From NCBI RefSeq assembly GCF_000284015.1, contig NC_016943.1, positions 2,645,541 to 2,709,540 of the forward strand: DNA of 64,000 nucleotides, read 5' to 3'. The notes below the pieces were generated by a model. It did no database searches, had not been told where the DNA came from, and saw only the letters and a list, made by a program, of their open reading frames with translations. Source of the stretch: Blastococcus saxobsidens DD2. GTDB lineage: Bacteria > Actinomycetota > Actinomycetes > Mycobacteriales > Geodermatophilaceae. Positions 31,880 through 39,688 of this stretch are shown piece after piece; the first letter of the stretch is position 1; the number at the start of each line of letters is the position of its first letter. Both the position numbers and the translations under genes were made by a program.

Positions 31880-33070
31880 TCAGCGGCGCAGTGGGCTGGA
31901 TCCGGCCAGGCCCAGCAGCTCCTCGCTGACGTACAGGCGCGCCGGCCGCCCCCGCCCGGGGGAACCGATGGTGCCGGAGGCGGAGTCGTAGGCCGTGAGC
32001 ACGCCGACGTCGGCCAGCGTCCGCAGTGCCTCTCGGGCTGCCTTACCGGTCACCCCGAGCGCCTCGGAAACAACCGGCGCGGTGAGGACCAGATGCCGCG
32101 GCAGCAGCGCCAGCACGCGCCAGGCGGCCGCGTCCGCGCGCAGCGCCCTCGCCCGGCCGTGCGCGGCCAGCTTCGTCTGCCAGCCGGCCCGGATGCGGTC
32201 CACCGCCCCGACGAGCTCGGACTGGGCGCGTCCGGCTCCGGAGACAGCGTCGGCGAACCACGTGACCCAGGCGCTGGTCTGACCGAACCGGTACTGGGTC
32301 AGCCCCGCGGTGTACCCGCCGACGTCAGCGGCCAGGTGCACGCTGACCGGGGGTGGGGTGAGCAGCCGCAGCCGGCGGGTGAGCAGCCAGGAGACCAGCA
32401 CGCGCCCGATCCGGCCATTGCCGTCGGCGAACGGATGGATCACCTCGAACTGGGCATGGGCGATCGCGGCCGCCGCGATCGGGTCCACGGCGCTGCGCGA
32501 GATGCCCGCGTCGTTGACGAACACGACCAGATCCTCCAGCAGCCCGGCCAGCTCTCCGGGCGGCGGGGTGACCAGGTGCGCGTCCAGGGGACTGGTGCCA
32601 CCGATCCAGCCCTGCTCCTCGCGGAGGCGACCGACGTGCTGCGCCGGCGTGGGGCTGCCGGCCATGAGCGCCGCGTGCCAGCGGCACAACTCCTCGACGG
32701 TGAGCCGCTCGGTGCCCCCGGCGTGGACGATCGCCTGTTCCGTGGCGGCGAGGTTCGCCGCCACCCAGGCCGCCGGAGTGTGCCCACCGGGGCCGGCGTG
32801 CTCGGCCAGGATGACGTCGACGACCGGCGCCGCGACTCCTTCGATGTAACTGGACGCGACTCCCTCGGCGCGCAGCAGCAGCCGGGCCAGCGGCGCGTAG
32901 TCGTCGGGCAACGCCTCGGCTCCGCGGTCCACGCTCGTCCCGGCCGCGCCGCAGCGGCTGGCTGCCTGGTGGTCGAGGCTCAGATCGCGGTCCGCGAGCA
33001 GTTGGGGAACGAACGCGTGAACACGGCGGCCCCGCCAGACCACGGGTACCTCCATGCCGGCCCGTTTCAC
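31880..33070 (-). CDS. Fic-family AMP-transferase-like protein with winged-helix tail
   Basis: The 396-residue protein has the Fic N-terminal domain, the active-site loop VIHPFADGNGRIGRVLVSWL (complete HPFxDGNGRxxR) near residue 210, and a C-terminal winged-helix region (LTAPVVSEALGVTGKAAREA, then LADVGVLTAYDSASG). The segment RAEGVASSYIEGV near residue 70 fits the S/T-x3-E-G/N inhibitory helix, placing it with class II, self-inhibited Fic proteins. Fic enzymes usually attach AMP to a hydroxyl of a target protein. No antitoxin gene is adjacent. GTG at 33070 follows AAAGGGGAA. The upstream region holds a 28-bp palindrome that the wing domain might bind. Confidence 0.9.
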   Translation of the reverse strand: MKRAGMEVPVVWRGRRVHAFVPQLLADRDLSLDHQAASRCGAAGTSVDRGAEALPDDYAPLARLLLRAEGVASSYIEGVAAPVVDVILAEHAGPGGHTPAAWVAANLAATEQAIVHAGGTERLTVEELCRWHAALMAGSPTPAQHVGRLREEQGWIGGTSPLDAHLVTPPPGELAGLLEDLVVFVNDAGISRSAVDPIAAAAIAHAQFEVIHPFADGNGRIGRVLVSWLLTRRLRLLTPPPVSVHLAADVGGYTAGLTQYRFGQTSAWVTWFADAVSGAGRAQSELVGAVDRIRAGWQTKLAAHGRARALRADAAAWRVLALLPRHLVLTAPVVSEALGVTGKAAREALRTLADVGVLTAYDSASGTIGSPGRGRPARLYVSEELLGLAGSSPLRR

Positions 33071-33082
33071 ATACTTCCCCTT

Positions 33083-33110
33083 TCGAACCGATATCGCGCT
33101 ATCCGTTCGA
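33083..33110. promoter_or_regulatory. 28-bp near-perfect palindrome upstream of the Fic gene
   Basis: Arms TCGAACCGATA (33083-33093) and TATCCGTTCGA (33100-33110) pair with one mismatch around a 6-nt centre. It ends 12 bp before the Fic start and sits in the only clearly AT-richer stretch nearby. On the Fic strand a TAATAT lies beside it and could be a -10 element. Operator function is inference. Confidence 0.55.
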
Positions 33111-33354
33111 TATTACGTTGCCGCATGCGCGGTCGTTGGCGAGGCCGGCCGTGCTGCCGCACGGTCGACGGAACGCCCGGCTCGGTGGTCCGGATCCCGG
33201 GAGTTCCTCCCGTCCGGCCGGGAAGGCGCCGGATGACACGGGAACCTCTCTCGCCGACCGTTGCGGCGTCCGAGAAGGCACGGCCGGAGCCGGGTGGCAG
33301 CGACCCGGTCACCGGTCCGCCGTGTCGCCGCCCGCGCAGCGAAGAGGAAGACCC

Positions 33355-33537
33355 GTGTCCACTCCACTCACCGACCGCATGCCCGTCGCCGCCGGCGTCG
33401 CCTTCGCCGTCCTCGCCGTGGCGGGCAACGCCCTCCAGGGCAGCACCCCCGCCCTGCACGGGGACGCCGCAGCCGTGGCCGCCTTCTACTCGGCCGGCTC
33501 GACACGCATCGCCGTCGCGATGATGGTGTCGTTGCTA
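33355..33537 (+). pseudogene. 5' fragment of a multi-pass membrane protein gene
   Basis: A GTG at 33355 with a good ribosome site (AGAGGAAG) opens about 60 sensible codons: STPLTDRMPVAAGVAFAVLA, a hydrophobic helix, then GDAAAVAAFYSAGSTRIAVA and the start of a second helix (AMMVSLLA). This resembles the N-terminus of actinobacterial multi-pass membrane proteins of about 200 residues (DUF4386-like). At about 33535 the sequence changes abruptly: the frame continues as low-information Arg/Pro text, and histidine kinase sequence begins in another frame. The gene therefore looks cut by a deletion whose other end is in the kinase. Confidence 0.6.
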
Positions 33538-33539
33538 GC

Positions 33540-35078
33540 CGCTCGACTACCGGCTGGCCGGGGTCCGCAACCCGATCGGCCTGCCGACCGGCTGGCGCCC
33601 GGCCGTGGACCTGCTCCCCGTCGCGGGTCTGGCCCTGTCGGTCCTGAGCGCGCTCGTCGGTCTCCTGGCCGTCGCCCACCGCTGGCGGCGGGCCGACGCG
33701 CTCACGCGCCAGCAGATCGGCGCACTCGTCCTCGCCGCCGCCGCGTCGCTGCTAATCGGTGTCTGGATCGTCGTGGACCTGAGCGAGACGGCGATCGCCT
33801 TCCCCCTGGCGGTCGCGGGCGTCCCCCTCGCCGTCGGCACCGCCGTGCTGCAGCACGATCTCTACGACCTGCGCCGGGCGGTGAACCGCACCCTCGTCTA
33901 CGGGCTGCTGACCGGCGTCGTGGTCACCGTCTACGTGGTCATCGTGGGCGGGGTCGGCGCCGCGCTGAGCGCGGAGCTCTCCGGGTGGCTCTCGCTGGTG
34001 GCCGCGGCCGTCGTCGCGGTGGTCTTCCTCCCGCTGCGCGACGCGGTCCAGCGCTCGGTCAACCGGATCACCTACGGCGCCTGGGAGCGGCCGACCGAGA
34101 TCAGCCGGCGGCTCGGCGACCGGCTGGTCCGGCGCGGCCGCCCCGGACCAGACGCTGCCGTCGGTCGTCGACGCGCTCGTGGAGTCGCTGCGCCTCCCCT
34201 ACGTCGCCGTGCTGGGGATCGACGGTTCGGTCCTGGCGTCCCGCGGTGTCCCCGTGACCCCTGTGGACGACGTCCCCCTGGTCCACCAGCGGTTGGTGGT
34301 GGGCGTGCTCCGGCTGGCCGGGGTCCGCGGCGGCCCCGTGGTGGGGCCCGTGCTCGGTGCCCTCGCGCACCAGCTGGCTCCGGTCGTCCGCGCGCTGGAC
34401 CTGTCCCGGGAGCTGCAGGCCTCCCGGGAGCGGCTGGTGCTGTCCCGCGAGGAGGAACGGCGTCGCCTGCGCCGAGAGCTGCACGACGGTCTGGGGCCCG
34501 CTCTGGCGGGGCTGACGCTCCGGGTGGACACCGCGCGCAACACCGTCGGCCGCGATCCCGCGGTCGACCGGGCCTTGAGGGGACTGCGCGACGACGTGCA
34601 GGAGGCGGTGGCCGACGTGCGCCGCATCGTCGAGGACCTGCGCCCGGCGGCCCTGGACGATCTGGGCCTGGTGGGCGCGATCGACGCCCTCGCCCGGCGG
34701 ATGGGCGCCGGCCCCCTGCGGGTGGCGGTGGAGGCCGACGGCCTGCTGCCACCGCTCCCCGCCGCCACCGAGGTGGCGGCGTACCGGATCGCCCAGGAGG
34801 CGGTGACCAACGCCGTCCGTCACGCCGGGCCCACGGCCGCGGAGGTCCGGGTCCGCGTCGGGACGGACACGGATCGGTCGCTCACCCTCGTGGTCGAGGA
34901 CGACGGCTGCGGCCCCAGGACGGCACCCGGACGACCGGGCGGCGGCAACGGACTGGCCACGATGCGGGAATGGGCCGAGGAGCTGGGCGGCGCCCTCGTC
35001 GTCGGCCGCCGTTCCGGCGGCGGGACCGTCGTACGGGCCACGCTCCCGTTGGCCGCAGCATCCGGCGGCACCGCATGA
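33540..35078 (+). pseudogene. sensor histidine kinase, N-terminus deleted and internally frameshifted
   Basis: Kinase sequence starts mid-domain with DYRLAGVRNPIGLPTGWRPA, just after an in-frame TAG, so the N-terminal membrane segments are lost. It continues with hydrophobic helices, YDLRRAVNRTLVYGLLTG and FLPLRDAVQRSVNRITYGAW. Near 34130 the frame changes by +1: the first frame ends at SRRLGDRLV, and the next frame picks up at PDQTLPSVVDALVESLRLPY. The rest is intact: a GAF-like part, the HisKA_3 dimerisation helix EEERRRLRRELHDGLGPALA with its phospho-histidine, and the HATPase N and G boxes (AYRIAQEAVTNAVRHAG; GGGNGLATMREWAEELGG). The two lesions should abolish a full-length kinase. The downstream response regulator is intact and overlaps by 4 bp. 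Confidence 0.7.
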
Positions 35079-35713
35079 CCACGCCGATCCGCATCGGCGT
35101 CGTGGACGACCACCCGATGTTCCGGCGCGGGCTGCGGGGTCTGCTCGAGTCCGTCGGCGACACCACGGTGGTCGGGGAGGCGGCCTCCGGCGAGGAGGCC
35201 GTGCGGCTGGCCGCCGAGCACCGGCCGGACGTCGTCCTGATGGACCTGAACCTGCCCGGCATGTCCGGTGTCGAGGCCACCCGTCAGGTGCTGCGCGCCA
35301 GCCCCGACACCGCCGTCCTCGTGATCACGATGGTCGAGGACGACGACGCCCTCGTGTCCGCGATCGAGGCCGGTGCCCGGGGCTACGTCCTCAAGGGAGC
35401 CGGCCAGGAGGAGCTCCTGGCCGCGGTCCGTGCGGTCAGCAGCGGAGCCGCGGTGTTCGGCCGCGGCCTCACCGCCCGGGTTCTCGGCAGCGTGCGCGCG
35501 GGAGGCCGTCCCCGGCCGGTCTCCGTCCCCGGGCTCAGCGATCGGGAGAGCGAGGTGCTGCGCCTGCTGGCGGACGGCCACGACAACGCCGTGATCGCGC
35601 GCCGGCTCGGGCTCACGGTCAAGACGGTCCAGAACCACGTCTCGCGCATGCTGGTCAAGCTCGACGCCCGCAACCGGGTGGAGCTGGCCCTCCGGTTCCG
35701 GGGCGCGCGCTGA
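35075..35713 (+). CDS. NarL/FixJ-family response regulator, intact
   Basis: The 212-residue regulator has a receiver domain with the acidic pair IGVVDDHPMFRRGL, the phospho-acceptor Asp in DVVLMDLNLPGMSGVEA near residue 56, the switch Thr in VLVITMVEDDDALV and the Lys in GYVLKGAGQEE. The C-terminal LuxR helix-turn-helix reads GLSDRESEVLRLLADGHDNA and LTVKTVQNHVSRMLVKLDAR. Everything needed for phosphorylation and DNA binding is present. Its ATG overlaps the kinase stop (ATGA), the normal pairing for this family, but that kinase is broken. It may be an orphan or be served by another kinase, such as the intact one at 39685-41697. Confidence 0.9.
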   Translation: MTTPIRIGVVDDHPMFRRGLRGLLESVGDTTVVGEAASGEEAVRLAAEHRPDVVLMDLNLPGMSGVEATRQVLRASPDTAVLVITMVEDDDALVSAIEAGARGYVLKGAGQEELLAAVRAVSSGAAVFGRGLTARVLGSVRAGGRPRPVSVPGLSDRESEVLRLLADGHDNAVIARRLGLTVKTVQNHVSRMLVKLDARNRVELALRFRGAR

Positions 35714-35737
35714 CCCGGACCGCCTAGCCTCGGGGGC

Positions 35738-36247
35738 GTGGGTTTCACCGTTCCCGACGCGCACCTGCTCGCGTTGGACGCCCACGAGGGACAGTTCGAC
35801 GAGCACGGCCGCGACCACTACCTCGCCCACCTGCGTCCCGTCGCCGAGCTGCTCCGGCCGTACGGACCGGACGCGGTGATGGCCGGCCTGCTCCGCGACA
35901 TCGTCGGCAGCACCCGGGACCACCCGGACCCCGCCCGGCGCTACGACCTCGACCGGCTGCGTCTCCTGGGGGTGCCGGAGGTCGTCGTCGAGGCCGTCGA
36001 CGCGGTGACCCCGCGCCCCGGCGAGCCGTACATGTCCGGCCTGATCCGCCGCGCGGCCACCCATCCGCTGGGCCGCCTGGTGAAGCTCGTCGCCAACAGC
36101 CACGACCTCGCCGCCAGCGCCGCGCTGGCCGAGCACGACCCGGACAAGGCCCGCACGCTGCGGGAGGGCCGCTACCGGCCGGCCCGCCGGATCCTGCTCG
36201 CCGCCGAGGCCGCGGACCGCCTGCACGGCTGCCGCATCCTCGTCTGA
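35738..36247 (+). CDS. HD-domain-like protein (RelA/SpoT hydrolase type) with degenerate metal site
   Basis: The 169-residue protein follows the small HD-hydrolase pattern of RelA/SpoT: ALDAHEGQFDEHGRDHYLAH, then DAVMAGLLRDIVGSTRDHPD, a PEVVVEAVDAVTPRPGE segment and LGRLVKLVANSHDLAASAAL. In active enzymes the central motif reads LLHDVVEDT. Here it is LLRDIVGST, so the metal-binding histidine of the HD pair is arginine and the following acidic ED is GS. Hydrolase activity is therefore doubtful; it may be a binding protein. A GTG start at 35738 is used. It lies 24 bp after the response regulator and is convergent with serA. Confidence 0.7.
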   Translation: MGFTVPDAHLLALDAHEGQFDEHGRDHYLAHLRPVAELLRPYGPDAVMAGLLRDIVGSTRDHPDPARRYDLDRLRLLGVPEVVVEAVDAVTPRPGEPYMSGLIRRAATHPLGRLVKLVANSHDLAASAALAEHDPDKARTLREGRYRPARRILLAAEAADRLHGCRILV

Positions 36248-36256
36248 CCCAGCGCC

Positions 36257-37465
36257 TCAGCCGGTCAGGAGGTCGAGCCGGATGGTCTCCGGCAGCCCGC
36301 GCAGCCGGTCCACCACGCCGTCCCCGACCGTGCCGCGGACATCGGTCACCGCGTACCCCACCGTCCCGGAGGTCGTGAGCAGCTGCTGCTCGACGTTGAG
36401 CCCGCCGTCGGCGAGCACCCCGGCGAGGTGGGCCAGGGCCCCGGGCTGGTTCCGGTGCAGGAGCAGCAGCCGGGTGGCGCCGTCCAGCCGGGGCAGCTGC
36501 ACCTCGGGGAGGTTCACCGACAACCCCGTGGCCCCGGCGCGCAGGTAGCCCAGCAGCTTGCCGGCGACGAAGTCGCCGATGTCCTGCTGCGCCTCCTCGG
36601 TGGAGCCGCCGACGTGCGGCGTGAGGATGACGTTGGGCAGCCCCCGCAGCTCCGACTCGAAGGGGTCACCCGGCCCGGCCGGCTCGTTCGGGAAGACGTC
36701 GACGGCGGCGCCGGCCAGGTGATCGCTGACGATCCGCTCGCGCAGGGCGGAGTGGTCGACGAGGAAGCCGCGGGAGAGGTTGAGGAAGATCGCGCCCCGG
36801 GGCATCAGCCCGAACTGCGCGTCGCCGAACATGCCGCTGTTGCCGGGACGGCCGTCGACGTGCAGGGACACGACGTCGGAGTCGGCCAGCAACTCCTCGA
36901 GCGTGGCGCACCGGCGGGCGTTGCCGAGGGCGAGCCGGTCGGCGGTGTCGAAGAAGCGCACGTGCATGCCGAGCGCCTCGGCCAGCACGGAGAGCTGGCT
37001 GCCGATCTTGCCGTACCCGACGATGCCCAGCCGCCGGCCGCGCAGCTCGTGGCTGCCCTTCGCCGATTTCCGCCACTGCCCCGCGTGCATGGCGTCGTCC
37101 TGGACGGTCAGCCGCCGGGTGAGCGCGATGATCTCGGCGATGGCGAGCTCGACAACGCTGCGGGTGTTCGAGAACGGGGCGTTGAACACCGCGATGCCGC
37201 GCTCGGTCGCCGCCCGCAGGTCGATCTGGTTGGTGCCGATGCAGAAGGCGCCGATGACCCGGAGGTCCGGCGCCTGCGCGAGCACCTCGGCGGTCACGTG
37301 CGTGCCCGAGCGCAGCCCCAGCACCTGGACCCCCGCCAGCCGCGAGACCAGCTCCTCGCCACCCATGGCCCGGCTCTCCCGGTCGACCTCGATACCGGAC
37401 GAGGCCAGCACGTCCGCGGCGACGGGATGGATCCCCTCGACCAGGAGTGCCTTCAAGTCGTTCAC
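36257..37465 (-). CDS. serA: D-3-phosphoglycerate dehydrogenase (SerA, ACT-domain form)
   Basis: The 402-residue enzyme starts with the E. coli-type N-terminus (LKALLVEGIHPVAADVLASS). It has the Rossmann loop RRLGIVGYGKIGSQLSVLAE, the catalytic Arg region VVSLHVDGRPGNSGMFGD, the active-site His in NVILTPHVGGSTEEAQQDIG, and a C-terminal ACT domain (LLLLHRNQPGALAHLAGVLA) that normally binds serine for feedback inhibition. It oxidises 3-phosphoglycerate to 3-phosphohydroxypyruvate with NAD+, the first step of serine synthesis. The GTG at 37465 is chosen because AGGGGAGA lies five bases upstream; an ATG 10 codons earlier has none. It is a single gene. Confidence 0.93.
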   Translation of the reverse strand: MNDLKALLVEGIHPVAADVLASSGIEVDRESRAMGGEELVSRLAGVQVLGLRSGTHVTAEVLAQAPDLRVIGAFCIGTNQIDLRAATERGIAVFNAPFSNTRSVVELAIAEIIALTRRLTVQDDAMHAGQWRKSAKGSHELRGRRLGIVGYGKIGSQLSVLAEALGMHVRFFDTADRLALGNARRCATLEELLADSDVVSLHVDGRPGNSGMFGDAQFGLMPRGAIFLNLSRGFLVDHSALRERIVSDHLAGAAVDVFPNEPAGPGDPFESELRGLPNVILTPHVGGSTEEAQQDIGDFVAGKLLGYLRAGATGLSVNLPEVQLPRLDGATRLLLLHRNQPGALAHLAGVLADGGLNVEQQLLTTSGTVGYAVTDVRGTVGDGVVDRLRGLPETIRLDLLTG

Positions 37466-37554
37466 CCGTTCTCCCCTGCTGATCCGCACCTCCATCGACG
37501 GTGGGCGTCTGCCCGCCCAGCGTCCGGAGGCACCTCCAGCATGCCCGACCGCTG

Positions 37555-38379
37555 TCAGGACAGGAGCGGGCGGAGGTTCTCCGTCCACACGTCCCAGCCC
37601 AGCCGGCAGATCAGCGCGGTGACGACGACGAGGAAGACGACCCGGATGAAGCGGGTCCCGCGCGCGGTCGCCGCCCGGGCGCCGAGGTAGCCGCCGAGCA
37701 TGTTGGCCAGGCCCATCAGGATCCCGAGGCCCCAGAACACCGCGCCGTGGGGAACGAAGAACAGCAGCGCCCCCACGTTGGTGGCGACGTTGACGATCTT
37801 GGCCTTGGCACTGGCGTTCAGGAAGTCGTAGCCCAGCAACGAGACCATGGCGAACACCAGGAACGACCCCGTGCCCGGGCCCAGGATGCCGTCGTAGAAC
37901 CCGATGGCGGCCCCCAGCGCTGCCGCGATGCCGTGATGCCGGCGGCCGCTGTGGCGCAGCGCCGTCACCTCGCCGAGCGAGGGGCGCAGCGCGGTGAACA
38001 GGGCGATGCCGACGAGCGCGACGACGATGATCGGCTTGAACACGCTGGCCGGCAGGGCCGCGGCGACCGACGCGCCGGCGAAACTGCCCACCAGGGCCAC
38101 CGCGGCCATCGGGAGGGCGGTGCGCAGATCGGGGTGGACCCGGCGGTAGAAGGTGGTCGCGCTCGTGGTGGTGCCGAAGAGGGACGCGAGCTTGTTCGTC
38201 GCCAGCGCCTGCACCGGGCCGATCCCCGGGACCAGCAGCAGCGCGGGCAGCTGGAGGAGCCCGCCGCCCCCGACGACGGCGTCGATCCACCCGGCGGCGA
38301 GCGCGGCGAGCAGCAGGAGCAGGAGGACGCCGCCGCTCAGGTCGGCGGGCAGCAGGTCGGCCGGGAAGGCATCCACCAT
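37555..38379 (-). CDS. TSUP-family (TauE/SafE) membrane transporter
   Basis: The 274-residue protein has about eight membrane segments and the TSUP fingerprint: WIDAVVGGGGLLQLPALLLV near the start, LATNKLASLFGTTTSATTFY, and in the second half GFYDGILGPGTGSFLVFAMV and ASAKAKIVNVATNVGALLFF. The two GxGxG-type halves reflect the internal duplication of the family. Members export sulfite, sulfoacetate or related organic anions. Here the substrate is unknown, though the metNIQ importer shows that sulfur uptake genes occur in the region. The start at 38379 follows GAGGGGGGCGG. It lies 89 bp upstream of serA and may be the first gene of a two-gene unit. Confidence 0.88.
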   Translation of the reverse strand: MVDAFPADLLPADLSGGVLLLLLLAALAAGWIDAVVGGGGLLQLPALLLVPGIGPVQALATNKLASLFGTTTSATTFYRRVHPDLRTALPMAAVALVGSFAGASVAAALPASVFKPIIVVALVGIALFTALRPSLGEVTALRHSGRRHHGIAAALGAAIGFYDGILGPGTGSFLVFAMVSLLGYDFLNASAKAKIVNVATNVGALLFFVPHGAVFWGLGILMGLANMLGGYLGARAATARGTRFIRVVFLVVVTALICRLGWDVWTENLRPLLS

Positions 38380-38537
38380 CCCGCGGCCGCCCCCCTCGTC
38401 TCCGCGGCCCGCCCCGGGCACGCGAGCAGAACGGTAGGACGCGCCGGCCCCCCGCCGGACGGCGGGTTCCGGCCGACACGCGCGGCCGACGGTCGACGAT
38501 CTTGCTCCTCCGTCGGCCACCCGTGAAGGTGGCAGGC

Positions 38538-39410
38538 ATGCGCAGACGGACGTTCCTCGCCGCAGCCGGGACGGTGCTGCTCGGGGCCTGCTCGGCCCCG
38601 ACCAGCGACCGGTCGACCGCCCCGACGACCCGCGGCCCGCGTTCGCCGGCGCCGAGCCCGTCGCCCTCCCCCAGCACGCCGCCGGCCACCAGCGCCCCGC
38701 CCACCCCCGCGACGGCCGAGGAGGTGCTGGCCCGCTCGACCGTGCCGGTGCTGTGCTTCCACCAGCTGCGCGAGTTCCGCGCCGGGGACAGCGCGTACGC
38801 CCGCACGATCATCACCCCGCCGTCCGTCTTCCGGGCCCAGCTGCAGGCCTTGCGCGACGGCGGTCGCACGCCGATCAGCACCGGGCAGCTCCTGGACCAC
38901 CTGCAGTTCGGCACGCCCCTCCCTGACCGGCCGGTGCTCCTCACCTTCGACGACGGATCGGTGACCCACCATTCCGTCGCGCTGCCGGTGCTCACCGAGT
39001 TGGCTTTCCCGGCGGCGTTCTTCCCGATGACCGTCGTCCTGGGCAAGCCGGACTGGCTGAGCGCGGACCAACTGCGCGACCTCGACCGGGCCGGCATGAC
39101 CATCGGTGCGCACAGCTGGGACCACCAGCGGGTCGATCGGCTCACCGGCGACCAGTGGGCCGTCCAGCTGGACCGGCCGCGGGCCGAGCTGGCCGCGATC
39201 CTCGGCCATCCGGTGGACCTGCTGGCCTATCCGCACGGCGTCTGGTCGCCCGAGGCGCTGCCCCGGGTCGAGGCGGCGGGCTACCGGGCGGCGTTCCAGC
39301 TCTCCGACCCGCAGGACCCGGCGTACCCGTTGCTGACCATCCGCCGGATCATGCCGCCGCCGACCTGGGACGGACCCACGCTGCTCGCCCAGCTGGACGC
39401 CGCGTTCTGA
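38538..39410 (+). CDS. polysaccharide deacetylase family lipoprotein
   Basis: The 290-residue precursor begins MRRRTFLAAAGTVLLGACSA, with an Arg-rich n-region and lipobox LLGAC, so it is exported and lipid-anchored. A Pro/Ser/Thr-rich linker of about 40 residues follows. The NodB-like domain has the metal Asp pair in RPVLLTFDDGSVTHHSVALP, the His-x3-His motif in GMTIGAHSWDHQRVDRL, and the region VDLLAYPHGVWSPEALPRVE. It should remove N-acetyl or O-acetyl groups from a cell-wall polysaccharide outside the membrane. The start follows a GAAGGTGGCAGG stretch. It is divergent from the TSUP gene and convergent with the truncated response regulator. Confidence 0.9.
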   Translation: MRRRTFLAAAGTVLLGACSAPTSDRSTAPTTRGPRSPAPSPSPSPSTPPATSAPPTPATAEEVLARSTVPVLCFHQLREFRAGDSAYARTIITPPSVFRAQLQALRDGGRTPISTGQLLDHLQFGTPLPDRPVLLTFDDGSVTHHSVALPVLTELAFPAAFFPMTVVLGKPDWLSADQLRDLDRAGMTIGAHSWDHQRVDRLTGDQWAVQLDRPRAELAAILGHPVDLLAYPHGVWSPEALPRVEAAGYRAAFQLSDPQDPAYPLLTIRRIMPPPTWDGPTLLAQLDAAF

Positions 39411-39457
39411 TCACGGTTCCGCACGGGTCGGGCCGGTGCGGCGAGCAGTGGCGCGCC

Positions 39458-39688
39458 TCAGCGCGTCGGACCAGTCGCCCGTCCCCCGGCGGCCCGGGAC
39501 CGGAGCATGGCCTGGCGGCGGTCGGGAACCTGGTCCGGGTCGAGCTCAGCGGCCAGGCTCAGCGCCTGCTCACCGGTGGCCGCCTCACCGACGACCGTCA
39601 GCCCCGGCTCCTGTCCGAGCACGAACCGCAGGCCCTCGCGGAACATCGCGTGGTCGTCGGCCAGCAGGACGGTGACCGCCGCGGTCAT
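39458..39688 (-). pseudogene. response regulator truncated in the receiver domain
   Basis: The first 50 residues are a normal NarL receiver start: VTVLLADDHAMFREGLRFVL, VVGEAATGEQALSLAAELDP. Just before the phospho-acceptor Asp (expected DxVxMDxxMP) the frame becomes DQVPDRRQAMLRSRAAGGRA and stops at 76 residues. The rest of the receiver and the whole LuxR DNA-binding domain are missing. Only about 50 bp separate it from the next gene, so the missing 130-140 codons have been deleted. The ATG overlaps the stop of the kinase upstream (ATGA), so the pair was once a normal operon. Confidence 0.75.

Noticed and set aside
33118..33354. Possible coding between the Fic and membrane-protein fragments
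   Set aside because: Open frames read as Arg/Pro-rich text without ribosome sites; treated as promoter DNA of both neighbours.
33540..35078. Programmed frameshifting in the sensor kinase
   Set aside because: No slippery heptamer or stimulatory structure at the junction, and the gene has also lost its 5' end.
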